A DNA stretch of 64,000 nt from CABZJG01 sp902512685 (GCA_051201605.1 CP179201.1:1302001-1366000); one strand, 5' to 3'; counted from the first letter of the stretch, positions 42,537-52,906 are shown. Made by a program: numbers and translations. The notes: a model not told the origin generated them from the letters alone.

Positions 42537-43379
42537 ATGAATGGCGTGTTAAACAGAGCAGCTTTTCAGAATTGGATCATTTTGAATCGATATAGCAAAC
42601 TCATGGTCGCCGGAAGAATTTTTCGCAAAGTTGTTATGGTATCTTCCGCTCTGTCTATCTTGACAGGCTGCACAGTACAGGATGCCTTTTCTCAAAGTCC
42701 TTTGAGCGGCGAAGGCCTATCTGCAGATGCCTCCTCTTCGAGCAAGTTGATTGAACGTGATATTGAGGCCCCTGAGGTTTTTCAATTGACTGGTTCGGGC
42801 CTCTGGGATGGTCGGCCTTCACTTGGTGGCGTTTGGGTGGCGCATACATCAGCGCAGTCAGCAGAAAGGGTCATTATACGAAATGGTGAGAGCGGTAAGT
42901 TTGTTATTGGCGCCTTATTTCGCAGTGATTCTGTAAAAGAGGGTCTACGTTTTCAAATGTCGGCAGATACGGCTCAAGCTTTGGGTGTTTTAGCTAGTCA
43001 ACCGGTTAATCTTGATGTAACGGCACTGCGGCCGCAGGATGCTACTGCTAATGATAAGACTGTGCGAAAAATCCCTCAGAATGATGTAATTGCAACTGCA
43101 ACGGCTGCCTTGGAGGAAATTGAGGAGACCAAGTCAGCAGTAGGGATCAGCAAACCATTTATCCAGCTAGGTATTTTTAATGTTGAAAAAAATGCCAAAA
43201 ATACAGCCACTACAATGCGCCAAGTTGGGATAGTTCCGCTAATTAAGCAACAGTCCAAGGGCGGAAAACCCTTTTGGCGTGTACTTATTGGTCCAGCAAA
43301 TTCACTTCAAGAAAGGGCTCTTTTGCTTAAAACAGTCAAATCGGTGGGGTTTCAGGATGCCTATGCTGTTAGTCATTAA
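42537..43379 (+). CDS. SPOR-domain lipoprotein
   Basis: 280 residues. A lipobox (ILTGC, C45) follows a hydrophobic stretch, so the protein is likely lipid-anchored. The last 75 residues (FIQLGIFNVEKNAKNTATTMRQVG..WRVLIGPANSLQERALLLKTVKSVGF) form a SPOR domain that binds denuded glycan strands at the septum. GAGGG precedes the ATG at 42537, but an internal ATG at 42603 would give a more usual signal length. It sits directly before a D,D-carboxypeptidase gene and overlaps its 5' region, as in other rhodobacteria, so both act on the cell wall. Confidence 0.78.
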   Translation: MNGVLNRAAFQNWIILNRYSKLMVAGRIFRKVVMVSSALSILTGCTVQDAFSQSPLSGEGLSADASSSSKLIERDIEAPEVFQLTGSGLWDGRPSLGGVWVAHTSAQSAERVIIRNGESGKFVIGALFRSDSVKEGLRFQMSADTAQALGVLASQPVNLDVTALRPQDATANDKTVRKIPQNDVIATATAALEEIEETKSAVGISKPFIQLGIFNVEKNAKNTATTMRQVGIVPLIKQQSKGGKPFWRVLIGPANSLQERALLLKTVKSVGFQDAYAVSH

Positions 43380-44553
43380 TAATTATTGTAGTCGCTTCTT
43401 AGCAAGTATTGCGTCTTCTTTGTTGATGCTGTGCTTGCTCGGTCCTGCATCAGCACTTGAAACCAGAGCCAAAACTGGATTTATCATTGATTATTCGACT
43501 GGTACGGTTTTGCTGGAAAAAAACGCTGATCAACCCGTACCCCCCGCCTCAATGTCTAAGCTGATGACGCTATACGTGGCTTTTGAATTTATTCACTCGG
43601 GTAAATTGAGCTTGACGGAAACTCTCAGGGTATCACAACATGCAGCCAATTATGGTGGCTCGACGATGTTCTTGGACACCTCAGATCGCGTTAAGGTTGA
43701 AGATCTTCTGCGAGGCATTATCGTTCTATCGGGCAATGACGCTTGCGCAGTAATTGCAGAAGCTTTATCTCCGGACGGAACCGAAGCCGGCTTTGCGCGT
43801 ATCATGACGGAGCGGGCAAAACAAATTGGTCTTTCAAGTTCGAGCTTTAAAAATTCTAATGGCTGGCCGGCGGAAGGTCATTTGATGAGTATGCGTGACT
43901 TAGCTCTATTGGCTGGGCGGTTAATTTCTGAATTTCCTGAGTTTTATCCTATGTTTTCCGAAGTCGAATTTGAATTTGACGGTCGTGCACCAGCCAACAC
44001 AAGGAACCGAAATCCTCTGCTCGGTTTAGGGATTGGCGCAGATGGATTAAAAACTGGACACACAAGTGAGGCCGGTTATGGTTTGGTAGGTTCGGCAAAG
44101 CAGGGAGATCGAAGGATTGTTTTTGCTCTCTCGGGTATGTCATCCGTGCAAGAGAGGGCAGAAGAAGCAGAGGCCGTAGTAAACTGGGCATTTCGCCAGT
44201 TCGTCCAAAAATCATTTGGTTCTAAAGGTATACGTATCGCCGAAGTAGATCTTTGGAATGGGGCAGATCGAAGCGTTGGCGTCGTCTTGGGAAATGATTT
44301 AAAGGTTCTTGTCCCAGTGTTGGGTGATGAACAGGTGAGCTTCGAATTAGAGTATGAAAACCCCATTCCAGCACCCGTAAAAAAGGGCCAGAAAATTGCT
44401 GTTTTGAAAGTGCATCCTAAAGGATTGCCTGAAACTGAGGTGCCGCTTTTAGCGGAAAAAGATGTAGCAGTGGGCGGCTTTTTTGCGCACTTGTCTACAG
44501 CAGCTAAAACTTTGCTGAACAGAGTTGGCAGCAATTCTGAGGGTGCGTTTTGA
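43363..44553 (+). CDS. dacC: D-alanyl-D-alanine carboxypeptidase (PBP5/6 type)
   Basis: About 396 residues from M at 43363; AGGA upstream favours it over the ATG two codons earlier. A signal peptide ends near ASA/LE. The serine-peptidase motifs are S63-M-S-K66, S123-G-N125 and K230-T-G, followed by a C-terminal beta domain and an amphipathic anchor helix (LSTAAKTLLNRV). It trims the pentapeptide side chain of peptidoglycan. The stop overlaps the start of tmk. Confidence 0.9.
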   Translation: MLLVINNYCSRFLASIASSLLMLCLLGPASALETRAKTGFIIDYSTGTVLLEKNADQPVPPASMSKLMTLYVAFEFIHSGKLSLTETLRVSQHAANYGGSTMFLDTSDRVKVEDLLRGIIVLSGNDACAVIAEALSPDGTEAGFARIMTERAKQIGLSSSSFKNSNGWPAEGHLMSMRDLALLAGRLISEFPEFYPMFSEVEFEFDGRAPANTRNRNPLLGLGIGADGLKTGHTSEAGYGLVGSAKQGDRRIVFALSGMSSVQERAEEAEAVVNWAFRQFVQKSFGSKGIRIAEVDLWNGADRSVGVVLGNDLKVLVPVLGDEQVSFELEYENPIPAPVKKGQKIAVLKVHPKGLPETEVPLLAEKDVAVGGFFAHLSTAAKTLLNRVGSNSEGAF

Positions 44554-45176
44554 CCTCTCAAGGCCTGTTTATCAGTTTTGAGGGCATTGATGGCTCTGGG
44601 AAATCAACCCAGACGAAAAGGCTTGCCAAAAGACTACAGCAAGACGGCCACGAGGTGGTTCTAACCCGCGAACCTGGGGGGTCCGTGGGGGCAGAGGAAA
44701 TTCGCGCTTTGGTGCTCCAAGGTGATCCAGATAGGTGGTCTGCAGAAACTGAAATTCTGCTCTTCACGGCAGCTCGGCGGGATCATTTAGAATGTACGAT
44801 ACTTCCAGCGCTTGCTTCGGGTAAAACCGTTATCTGTGACCGCTTTGCAGATTCAACTCGGATGTATCAAGGGCTCAGCAGGGGTGATCTGCGCAAGCTT
44901 GTTGATTGTCTTCACACTCTTATGATTCCGCGTAATCCAGATATAACGCTTCTGATTGACATGGACCCTGAAATAGGATTGTCGCGTGCCAAGGCCAGAA
45001 GTACGAAAGAAGAACGATTTGAGGATTTTGGTTTACAACTGCAGCAAACCATGCGAACAGGTTTTCTGGCATTGGCTAAGGAATATTCTGACCGTTTTAA
45101 AGTCATAGACGGGCATGGAAGCGCCGATAATATTGCCGCAGACATATATGCACAAATCACTGCGGTGATTAGATGA
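44550..45176 (+). CDS. tmk: Thymidylate kinase
   Basis: 208 residues. FEGIDGSGKST is the P-loop, REPGG the DRX-type motif, and DRFADSTRMYQG the substrate region. It makes dTDP from dTMP. The start is a TTG overlapping the dacC stop, with GAGGGTG at the right distance. It is followed by holB with an ATGA overlap, the usual gene order. Confidence 0.92.
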   Translation: MTSQGLFISFEGIDGSGKSTQTKRLAKRLQQDGHEVVLTREPGGSVGAEEIRALVLQGDPDRWSAETEILLFTAARRDHLECTILPALASGKTVICDRFADSTRMYQGLSRGDLRKLVDCLHTLMIPRNPDITLLIDMDPEIGLSRAKARSTKEERFEDFGLQLQQTMRTGFLALAKEYSDRFKVIDGHGSADNIAADIYAQITAVIR

Positions 45177-46309
45177 ACGATCCAGAAACTGTTACCCCGT
45201 CGGATCAAGTAGAGGGCGCGTTGCATCCTCGTGAAACCAAAAAATTGTTTGGACAAGAGCGCGCGGAACAGCAGTTTCTAAAAGTCTTTGGATCTGGTCG
45301 AGTGCATCACAGTTGGCTGATCAGTGGGCCACGTGGAATTGGCAAGGCAACTTTGGCTTGGACGCTATCTAGGTTTCTTCTGGCAACGCCAGATCATAAT
45401 CAAGACGGCGGCCTTTTTGCAGACGCACCTGTCACTCCAACTACACTTGATATTGCAAATGATCATCCTGTGGCGCGCCGCATCATGGCCGGCGCAGAAC
45501 CGGGGATTTTCGCCCTGCACCGAAGCTATGATGAAAAACGCAAACGCTACAAACAAATGATCACAGTGGATGAAGTTCGAAAACTCAAATCCTTCTTTAG
45601 TTTGACTGCCACGGATGGGGGGCGCCGGATTGCCATTATTGATGCCGCGGATGAATTGAACACCAATGCGGCAAACGCACTATTGAAAATTCTGGAAGAG
45701 CCTCCAGAAAATGCAATGCTTTTCCTAGTTAGCCATCAACCTTCACGGTTATTGCCAACCATAAGGTCAAGATGCCGCGAGCTGCGTCTGGCGCAACTTT
45801 CACCACAAAATGTGGCTCTTGCCGTTAAAGAGGCTGGAGTAGAATTTCCTAATCAATATGAACAAGCTCTTGCCACTCTTGCGTCAGGTTCGACTGGCGA
45901 AGCGATACGGCTTTTACAGCTTGGTGGACTTGAGGTATATCAATCCCTCATCGATGTAATCACCAGTCTACCTAAATTTGACCATAGCCGCGCGATTGAT
46001 ATCTCTGAGCAGTATGCAGGCAGAGGAAATTCAGAAGAATTTGAACTTTTCTTAGGTCTTAGTGAAATGATGCTGGCGCGCTTGTCGCGTTTTGGCGCTT
46101 TACATGAAGGGCTGGGACCAGAGGCTGCAAAAGGTGAAGTGGCGGCGTTTAACAAGCTTTGTCCAACGCCGTTTGCCTCTAAGCGCTGGTCGCAAGTGGC
46201 ACAGATGGTTTCAGAAAGGTTAAGGCATGGACGCTCAGTGAATATTGACCCCGTGGCTTTGATCCTAGATATGTTTTTTAAAATAGAAGAGTGTGCTTTG
46301 CGCATCTAA
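45173..46309 (+). CDS. holB: DNA polymerase III delta' subunit
   Basis: 378 residues of the AAA+ clamp-loader fold: SGPRGIGKATLAW (P-loop), DELNTNAANALLKILEEPPENA and the SRC box (IRSRCRELRL). The cysteine zinc cluster of DnaX-type subunits is absent, as expected for delta'. It helps load the sliding clamp. Located between tmk and tatD. Confidence 0.9.
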   Translation: MNDPETVTPSDQVEGALHPRETKKLFGQERAEQQFLKVFGSGRVHHSWLISGPRGIGKATLAWTLSRFLLATPDHNQDGGLFADAPVTPTTLDIANDHPVARRIMAGAEPGIFALHRSYDEKRKRYKQMITVDEVRKLKSFFSLTATDGGRRIAIIDAADELNTNAANALLKILEEPPENAMLFLVSHQPSRLLPTIRSRCRELRLAQLSPQNVALAVKEAGVEFPNQYEQALATLASGSTGEAIRLLQLGGLEVYQSLIDVITSLPKFDHSRAIDISEQYAGRGNSEEFELFLGLSEMMLARLSRFGALHEGLGPEAAKGEVAAFNKLCPTPFASKRWSQVAQMVSERLRHGRSVNIDPVALILDMFFKIEECALRI

Positions 46310-46329
46310 GCTTGCCAGAAGGTTCCCTT

Positions 46330-47136
46330 ATGAAAGCTCCTGCTCTAATAACTGACAGCCACTGCCATTTAGATTTTCCCGACTTTGATCAGGAACTTGA
46401 GGATGTAATCGCGCGGGCTAAGAACGCGGGGGTGCACCGTATGGTGACAATTTGCACACGTCTCCGCAATGAACCAAAAGTGCGTGCTCTTGCCGAGCAC
46501 TATACTTCGGTTTTTTATGCAGCCGGTACCCACCCGATGAGTGCGGCTGAGGAGCCGATTGCTACAGTTGAGCAATTGCTGGCCATTGCGGCTTATCCCA
46601 AATGCGTAGGCCTTGGAGAAACTGGTCTTGACTATAATTATACATCAGACAGCGCTGAGATCCAAAAAACCTCGCTTTGCATTCATATTGAAGCAGCTCA
46701 AAGATCTGGTCTGCCATTAATTGTTCATGCGCGTGCTGCAGATGACGACATTGCAGATATTCTAAGCACGGAGTATAGAAATGCTCCATTCTCTTGTGTT
46801 ATGCATTGTTTTTCATCCAGTGCTCGTTTGGCACAAACAGTTTTGGATCTTGGATTTTATTTGTCGATGTCGGGCATTGTTGCATTCCCTAAAAGCCAAG
46901 ATCTAAGGGATATCTTTGCATATGCGCCTGTTGATCGAATCTTGGTTGAAACAGACAGTCCTTATTTGGCTCCTCCACCGCATCGTGGCAAACGTAATGA
47001 GCCAGCCTATTCGGCGTTGACTGCACAAAAAGGGGCCGAAGTATTTGGGCTTGAGTATTCAGAATTTGCAGCTCAGTTGGAAAAGAACTTTGAGCGTTTG
47101 TTTTTTAAAGCAAGCGCGAAAGCGCGGGTGATTTAA
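46330..47136 (+). CDS. tatD: TatD-family metal-dependent hydrolase
   Basis: 268 residues from the ATG at 46330 (AGAAGG upstream). DSHCHLDFPDF supplies the first HxH pair, GETGLDY the Glu, IVHARAADDD and CVMHCFS further His ligands, and ETDSPYLAPPPHRGK the last Asp. The fold is a TIM-barrel phosphodiesterase with 3'-5' nuclease activity. It overlaps the next gene as TAATG. Confidence 0.9.
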   Translation: MKAPALITDSHCHLDFPDFDQELEDVIARAKNAGVHRMVTICTRLRNEPKVRALAEHYTSVFYAAGTHPMSAAEEPIATVEQLLAIAAYPKCVGLGETGLDYNYTSDSAEIQKTSLCIHIEAAQRSGLPLIVHARAADDDIADILSTEYRNAPFSCVMHCFSSSARLAQTVLDLGFYLSMSGIVAFPKSQDLRDIFAYAPVDRILVETDSPYLAPPPHRGKRNEPAYSALTAQKGAEVFGLEYSEFAAQLEKNFERLFFKASAKARVI

Positions 47137-47933
47137 TGGGACAGTTGCGATTTACTATATTAGGTTGTGGGTCCTCAGGCGGTGTGCCCCGCCTTGGTGA
47201 TCAATGGGGAGAGTGCGACCCTCAAAATCCAAAAAATTGGCGACGCCGCTGCTCATTGTTGGTAGAACGTGAAACCCAAGATGGCATTACTCGAGTCCTT
47301 ATAGATACGTCGCCTGATATGCGCACTCAGTTGCTTGATGCGGGCGTCGGACAACTAGACGGGGTTGTTTATACCCACTCACACGCAGATCACGTCCATG
47401 GCCTAGATGATTTGCGAATGATTGTTTTCAATATGAGGCGCCGGCTACCTGTCTGGGCAGATAAGGCGACCTGCAGTAATTTGATGGCCCGTTTTGCGTA
47501 TGCCTTTGTGCAGGCCGAGGGTTCTCCTTATCCTCCAATATTAGAGTTAAATGAAATTTTAGATGAGGTCGCTGTGATTGGGGCAGGCGGAGCGATCAAA
47601 CTAACCCCGTTCGAAGTTGAACATGGCACCATAAGTGCCTTGGGGTTTCGTATCGGGCCCGTTGCCTATTTGCCAGATGTATCGGTAATGACTGATCAAT
47701 CTTGGCAGGCTATAAAAGGATCTGATTGCTGGATTTTAGACTCTTTGCGCCGCGCCCCTCACCCCAGTCACACCCATCTTAGTCAGAGTTTAGAATGGAT
47801 AAAAAAGGCTGGAGTAAAGTCTGGGGTATTAACAAATATGCACATAGATCTTGACTATGACACTCTATGCTCTGAATTGCCTGGCAATATCCAGCCGGCA
47901 TATGACGGTATGACTTTGCATTATGACAATTAA
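47136..47933 (+). CDS. MBL-fold metallohydrolase (PhnP-like)
   Basis: 265 residues. THSHADHVHGLDD is the HxHxDH zinc motif; EVEHGT and HTHLS give further ligands. GSSGGVPR at the N-terminus is typical of the PhnP/cyclic phosphodiesterase group that accompanies tatD in alphaproteobacteria. It probably hydrolyses a cyclic phosphate. Confidence 0.87.
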   Translation: MGQLRFTILGCGSSGGVPRLGDQWGECDPQNPKNWRRRCSLLVERETQDGITRVLIDTSPDMRTQLLDAGVGQLDGVVYTHSHADHVHGLDDLRMIVFNMRRRLPVWADKATCSNLMARFAYAFVQAEGSPYPPILELNEILDEVAVIGAGGAIKLTPFEVEHGTISALGFRIGPVAYLPDVSVMTDQSWQAIKGSDCWILDSLRRAPHPSHTHLSQSLEWIKKAGVKSGVLTNMHIDLDYDTLCSELPGNIQPAYDGMTLHYDN

Positions 47934-47951
47934 CTTGGACCAGTATTAATT

Positions 47952-48881
47952 ATGCAAGCACTATTGGACGTTATTGTGCCAGTTTTTGTAGTTATGGGGT
48001 TCGGTTATCTTGCTGTTTGGCGTGGTTTTTTTTCAAATAGCGATGTTGAAGGGTTGATGAAATTCACACAGAATTTTGCAATCCCCTGTCTTTTGTTCAA
48101 GGCTATTGCAGAAACCGATTTGCAAAACACATTTCAAGCAGAATTGCTTGCGGCATTTTATAGTGGTGCAACGATCAGCTTTTTTGCAGGTATTTTTGGA
48201 GGGCGTTGTCTATTTGCGCGTGATTGGGAGGATTGCGTAGCAATCGGGTTTTGCTGTTTGTTTTCCAATTCGCTTATGTTGGGATTGGCTATTACTGAGC
48301 GGGCCTATGGCCCTGAAGTTTTGGCTACAAATTTTGTTATTGTCGCGTTGCATGCTCCGTTTTGTTACGGTTTGGGGATATTCGCGATGGAAGTTGCACG
48401 AAACCGAAATCAACGGCCAAGTTTCATATTGAAAAATGTGGCACTCGCGATGTTTCGAAATGCACTTGTACTAGGTATTCTTGCAGGATTTGTATTTAAT
48501 TTATGTAGTTTAAGCCTGCCCAATCCTATTGATGATGCTGTTGATATGATCGTTCTCGTTGCTTTGCCGACAGCGTTATTCGGGATGGGTGGTGTTCTAT
48601 ATCAATATAGGCCAGCAGGCGATATCGGTCCGATCATTATGGTAGGAATAATTTCATTGTTGATGCACCCTATATTGGTTTGGACGTTTGGGCGTGCTCT
48701 GGCGCTTGATCAAAATGCCTTTCGCTCTGCTGTGGTAACAAGTGCGATGGCACCGGGTATAAATGGTTTCGTTTTTGCTAGTATATATGAGCGGGGTCGC
48801 CGTGTAGCGGCTTCTGTGGTGCTGATTTGCACCGCGGCTTCAATCATCACCGTTTGGGGTTGGCTTGCGTTATTGGCATAG
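47952..48881 (+). CDS. AEC-family transporter (auxin-efflux-carrier type)
   Basis: 309 residues, about ten hydrophobic segments in two inverted halves. IPCLLFKAIAETD, the Pro/Asn-rich middle (LSLPNPIDDAVDMI) and APGINGFVFASIYERG are AEC marks. Members export or take up malate, malonate or other small acids with protons. It is 18 bp after the hydrolase gene. Confidence 0.85.
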   Translation: MQALLDVIVPVFVVMGFGYLAVWRGFFSNSDVEGLMKFTQNFAIPCLLFKAIAETDLQNTFQAELLAAFYSGATISFFAGIFGGRCLFARDWEDCVAIGFCCLFSNSLMLGLAITERAYGPEVLATNFVIVALHAPFCYGLGIFAMEVARNRNQRPSFILKNVALAMFRNALVLGILAGFVFNLCSLSLPNPIDDAVDMIVLVALPTALFGMGGVLYQYRPAGDIGPIIMVGIISLLMHPILVWTFGRALALDQNAFRSAVVTSAMAPGINGFVFASIYERGRRVAASVVLICTAASIITVWGWLALLA

Positions 48882-48971
48882 CCAAATTTGCGTCGGTATT
48901 GGGATTTGGATTGAACTCAATGATAGTCGCTTAGATTGACAAACTAGGTAGGCCTAAGCTACCTCACTTGC

Positions 48972-49382
48972 ATGATACCTATACATATTGACGCAAATTA
49001 TTTTGTTTCGCCGCAAATTTCGGTAGGGGATGTTAATTTGCTTGCCGAGGCCGGATTTGCTAAAATTATTTGCAACCGACCCGACGACGAAGTGTCACAA
49101 GATTTAAAGGCTGAGGTGATCGGTGCCGCCGCCAGAGAAGCCGGCCTTAGTTTTGATGTTCTGCCTTTGACCCATCAAACAATGAATGCAAAAAACATAA
49201 AAGCACAGTTTGACCTTGTGTCAGAGATCAAGGGCGCTGTTTTAGCTTATTGCGCGAGTGGAACGCGCTGCGCAGTAGTTTGGGCTTTATCTCAGTCTGG
49301 AAGCCGCGGTGCTAACGAAATACTCCAGATCACTAACAATGCAGGGTATAATTTAGAAGGTCTTAGACCACATTTGTTATAA
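48972..49382 (+). CDS. DUF442 / TIGR01244-type phosphatase-fold protein
   Basis: 136 residues resembling the beta-lactamase-hydrolase-like N-domain. YCASGTRCAVVW is the phosphatase-type loop with nucleophilic Cys and Arg. Related proteins act in sulfide or sulfur metabolism when fused to a sulfur dioxygenase. Here it stands alone, preceded by 90 bp without a gene. Confidence 0.75.
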   Translation: MIPIHIDANYFVSPQISVGDVNLLAEAGFAKIICNRPDDEVSQDLKAEVIGAAAREAGLSFDVLPLTHQTMNAKNIKAQFDLVSEIKGAVLAYCASGTRCAVVWALSQSGSRGANEILQITNNAGYNLEGLRPHLL

Positions 49383-49394
49383 ATCCATCTACTC

Positions 49395-50464
49395 CTAATT
49401 GTGAGCAAGCTTTATTTTTTCTGTTTGTGCTATGGTTAAGGCTTTGTCATCTGACGATGCAACTAATTCGGGCGAATCGTCTTTGGCGGAACTATTTGAA
49501 ACAGTAGCTTTAGTTGTGGTGGGTTCACCTGAATGATTTCCGATTTTCTTTTGAGCTGCATTCGGATTGGCTGAATAATGAATTAGTGATTTTATAGCGA
49601 TATCCTTTTGAACAGCACGGAATTGTGCAAGCCTTCCCAACTTTGCGGAAATAAACTCTGAACTGCGCGCTGTTTTCAGCTGAACATTCTCAAAAACAGT
49701 ATCAGGCAGAATCAAATGTGCTCCGACTTTTAGTTGCGATAAACCCGACCAAGCAAAATAAAAACGATGAAGTTCGGCGTTAAGTTTCGCGGGTAGAGAA
49801 AAAATACTTTTCGTTCGGCTTCAATTTTTTGCGGGACGGTTGAGGTTTTTTCATCAACTTTATTTTGGCTCACAGGAAATGCCATTATTATTTTTGCTGT
49901 GTGCTGGCTATCTCCCATGGCCAATTCCATACAATAGGTAACAAATCGCTCTGATTGCACAGCAAGTGATACCCGATGCGCATCAGCCAACATTCGTGAG
50001 AATCGGTAGTAGCTTATGTGACCAAGATCAAACTTGGATTGGTCATTATTTTGTAAGTTTTGCATCGTCTGTTCTATCAATGGTGCAATCAATGCAGCAT
50101 CGGTTAAAGTGGCTGCTCTCCTATGAGTAAGTTCAGGTAAGATGCAGCCCAAGGTTTGAATGGTAACCAAACCGGCAAGTGCCACTTGGTCCAGTGCTAT
50201 AAAACCTGGATCTGTTTCCGAGTTTTCAAGCAAGCCAAGCATCAAAAACGGCTCGGTTATCTTAGCAATGGAAGATGCAGGTTCATAGCAGATACGATGG
50301 CTTAAAATCTGTAATTTCAAACCAAATAATTGCAACGCGGATTGTGACAGTGCTTTGTGCAGGTTTTTTTCAAATACTTTATCAGCCGGTGTTATCTGTG
50401 GCTTAGAAGGTGAAATTTTTTGCCGAAGAACTGCAACTGTATTTTCTGATCCCATTTTTGACAT
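49395..50464 (-). pseudogene. FliM/FliN-like flagellar switch protein, split by a frameshift
   Basis: The N-terminal frame (50464-49730) encodes TVAVLRQKISPSKP, FIALDQVALAGLVTIQTLG and RAATLTDAALIAPLIEQTM, the pattern of the rhodobacterial FliM/FliN protein. The C-terminal SpoA-like part (LPAKLNAELHRFYFAWSGLS then QLKVGAHLILPDTVF) continues in another frame ending at 49395. The switch occurs at a run of six A at 49799-49804; one more base would give a continuous protein of about 356 residues. No other flagellar gene is in the window. It may be a relic or a sequencing artefact. Confidence 0.65.
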
Positions 50465-50793
50465 TTATTTTAGTTAAATTAGCGCCCTCACTATGCAGTA
50501 TAAATCTTTCATTTTAGTTTATCTCTTAAGATATTCACTTTTCCCCGATCCTTTGTAACTGCATTGAGTAACGCCTTAAAAAGCGCTCTAAAGTCTGTTG
50601 GAATTATGCGGCAATGGTTAGACCTGTACAAAAACGCCTTGCTTGCGATTTTGCGCAAAGAAGTACTGGACAACGTTGCCCCGCGCGCCGAATATCCCTC
50701 TATCTTTGACAAGATCGCTAATTCTATGATTTTCTCGTTCTGGCTTTGCTGTCGAAAAGCTGTTCTGAATGACCGACAAAAGGGTGATAATAA
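50465..50793. other. Gene-free region upstream of acs
   Basis: About 330 bp, AT-rich. A 77-codon frame (50564-50797, TTG start) ends with an ATGA overlap at the acs start, but it matches no family and lacks a good ribosome site, so it is not called. The acs promoter must lie here. Confidence 0.35.
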
Positions 50794-52737
50794 ATGAGTA
50801 CACCAAGTTTTCCTCCGAGTAGCGAGTTTGCAGCAAATGCGCATGTAGATTCAGAATGCTATGAAACGATGTATGCAGCTTCTATGGCTGATCCAGAAAC
50901 CTTCTGGGCTGAACATGGTAAGCGCATCGATTGGATGAAACCATTTAGTAAAGTTAAGAACGTCTCTTACGCTCATCCCAATGTTTCAATCAAATGGTTC
51001 GAAGATGGAACCTTGAATGTTTCAGCGAACTGCATTGATCGGCATTTGGCCACACGGCGCGATCAAACTGCGATCATCTGGGAAGGCGACAACCCTGGTG
51101 AGAGCAAGCATATTTCTTATGGTGAATTGCATGAGAAAGTCTGCAAACTGGCTAATGTGTATAAAGCGCTGGGCGTGGGAAAAGGTGATCGTGTGGTGCT
51201 TTATATGCCAATGATTCCAGAGGCGGCTTATGCCATGCTTGCCTGCAACCGGATCGGAGCTGTTCATTCCATCGTCTTTGCAGGCTTTTCGCCTGAAGCA
51301 TTGGCCAGCCGTGTTGACGATTGTGGTGCGGCCTTGCTTGTGACGGCCGATGAAGCGCCGAGGGGAGGAAAAAATACTCCACTTAAGGCAAATGTTGACA
51401 ATGCGCTGAAGATTTGTGGGAATGTTCAGGTCTTAATGGTCGAGCGAACTGGTACACAGGTTGCGATGGTGCCGGGCCGAGATCATTCCTATCAAGCGCT
51501 GATATCCAAGGCTTCCGCCAAGTGCGCTCCCGAAGAGATGAGTGCCGAAGATCCTTTGTTTATTCTTTACACGTCTGGGTCTACAGGTAAACCAAAGGGC
51601 GTGTTGCACACCTCCGGTGGCTATCTGGTTTGGGCAGCTATGACGCACGAATTGGTGTTCGATTACCATGAAGGTGATGTTTATTGGTGCACTGCAGATG
51701 TTGGTTGGGTCACCGGACATAGCTATATTGTCTACGGGCCATTGGCCAATGGAGCTACTACCTTGATGTTTGAAGGCGTGCCGACTTATCCAGATGCCAG
51801 CCGATTTTGGCAGGTCTGTGATAAACATCAAGTCAATCAATTTTATACAGCCCCAACTGCTATTCGTGCTTTGATGGGGCTGGGCAATGCCTTTGTTGAA
51901 AAATGTGATCTCAGCAGTTTAAAAGTACTGGGAACAGTTGGTGAACCGATTAACCCCGAAGCTTGGAATTGGTATAATGAGGTAGTCGGAAAGGGGCGGA
52001 GCCCGATTGTGGACACATGGTGGCAAACCGAAACCGGCGGCCATTTGATCACCCCTCTTCCTGGCGCGACTGCCACCAAGCCTGGGTCGGCAACACGGCC
52101 GTTCTTTGGCATAGAGCCAGCGATACTTGACCCAAGTAGCGGTGCAGAGGTAACCAGTACCGAAGCTGAAGGTGTTCTATGTATAAAAGATAGCTGGCCA
52201 GGCCAAATGCGGACCGTATATGGAGATCACGACCGTTTTGTGAAAACCTATTTCAGTGATTACAAAGGGTATTATTTTACCGGCGATGGCTGCCGCCGAG
52301 ATGCAGAGGGATATTATTGGATAACTGGACGTGTAGATGATGTTCTTAATGTCTCAGGTCACCGCATGGGCACTGCAGAGGTGGAAAGTGCGTTAGTAGC
52401 CCACGAAAAAGTATCAGAAGCTGCAGTAGTAGGCTATCCGCATGATATTAAAGGACAGGGGATTTATTGCTATGTAACTCTGATGTCTGGTGAGGCTCCA
52501 AGCGATGAGTTGCGCACCGAATTGCGCAATTGGGTACGCAAGGAAATTGGCCCGATTGCTTCGCCCGACCTTGTTCAGTGGGCGCCAGGTTTGCCGAAAA
52601 CCCGTTCTGGAAAAATTATGCGCCGTATCTTACGCAAAATCGCTGAAAATGATTATGGTAGCCTTGGAGATATTTCAACACTGGCTGATCCTGCGGTCGT
52701 TGATGATCTGATCAAAAACCGGATGAATCGAAGTTAG
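50794..52737 (+). CDS. acs: Acetyl-CoA synthetase
   Basis: 647 residues, full length. YTSGSTGKPKG (about 258) is the AMP-binding loop, WWQTETGG the A5 motif, TGDGCRRDAEGYYWITGRVDD the hinge. KTRSGKIMRRILR contains the lysine that is acetylated in this family. It activates acetate through acetyl-AMP. AAAGGGTG precedes the ATG. Confidence 0.95.
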   Translation: MSTPSFPPSSEFAANAHVDSECYETMYAASMADPETFWAEHGKRIDWMKPFSKVKNVSYAHPNVSIKWFEDGTLNVSANCIDRHLATRRDQTAIIWEGDNPGESKHISYGELHEKVCKLANVYKALGVGKGDRVVLYMPMIPEAAYAMLACNRIGAVHSIVFAGFSPEALASRVDDCGAALLVTADEAPRGGKNTPLKANVDNALKICGNVQVLMVERTGTQVAMVPGRDHSYQALISKASAKCAPEEMSAEDPLFILYTSGSTGKPKGVLHTSGGYLVWAAMTHELVFDYHEGDVYWCTADVGWVTGHSYIVYGPLANGATTLMFEGVPTYPDASRFWQVCDKHQVNQFYTAPTAIRALMGLGNAFVEKCDLSSLKVLGTVGEPINPEAWNWYNEVVGKGRSPIVDTWWQTETGGHLITPLPGATATKPGSATRPFFGIEPAILDPSSGAEVTSTEAEGVLCIKDSWPGQMRTVYGDHDRFVKTYFSDYKGYYFTGDGCRRDAEGYYWITGRVDDVLNVSGHRMGTAEVESALVAHEKVSEAAVVGYPHDIKGQGIYCYVTLMSGEAPSDELRTELRNWVRKEIGPIASPDLVQWAPGLPKTRSGKIMRRILRKIAENDYGSLGDISTLADPAVVDDLIKNRMNRS

Positions 52738-52906
52738 CGTATATAATTCAAATTATCCTGCCCAGAACTATGGTTAGGATAACTGGTAATCAGCAGGGAT
52801 ACTTAGGTTGCTCGGCATATTTCTGTTAGATCAAGCAGCTATTAGAGGATAAAATTAATAAATATGTCAGAAAAGCTCTTAATGAACCTTAATTTAATAA
52901 GGGCAA

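Noticed and set aside
50564..50797. 77-codon frame ending at the acs start
   Set aside because: Weak TTG start without ribosome site and no similarity; kept only as a note in the region entry.
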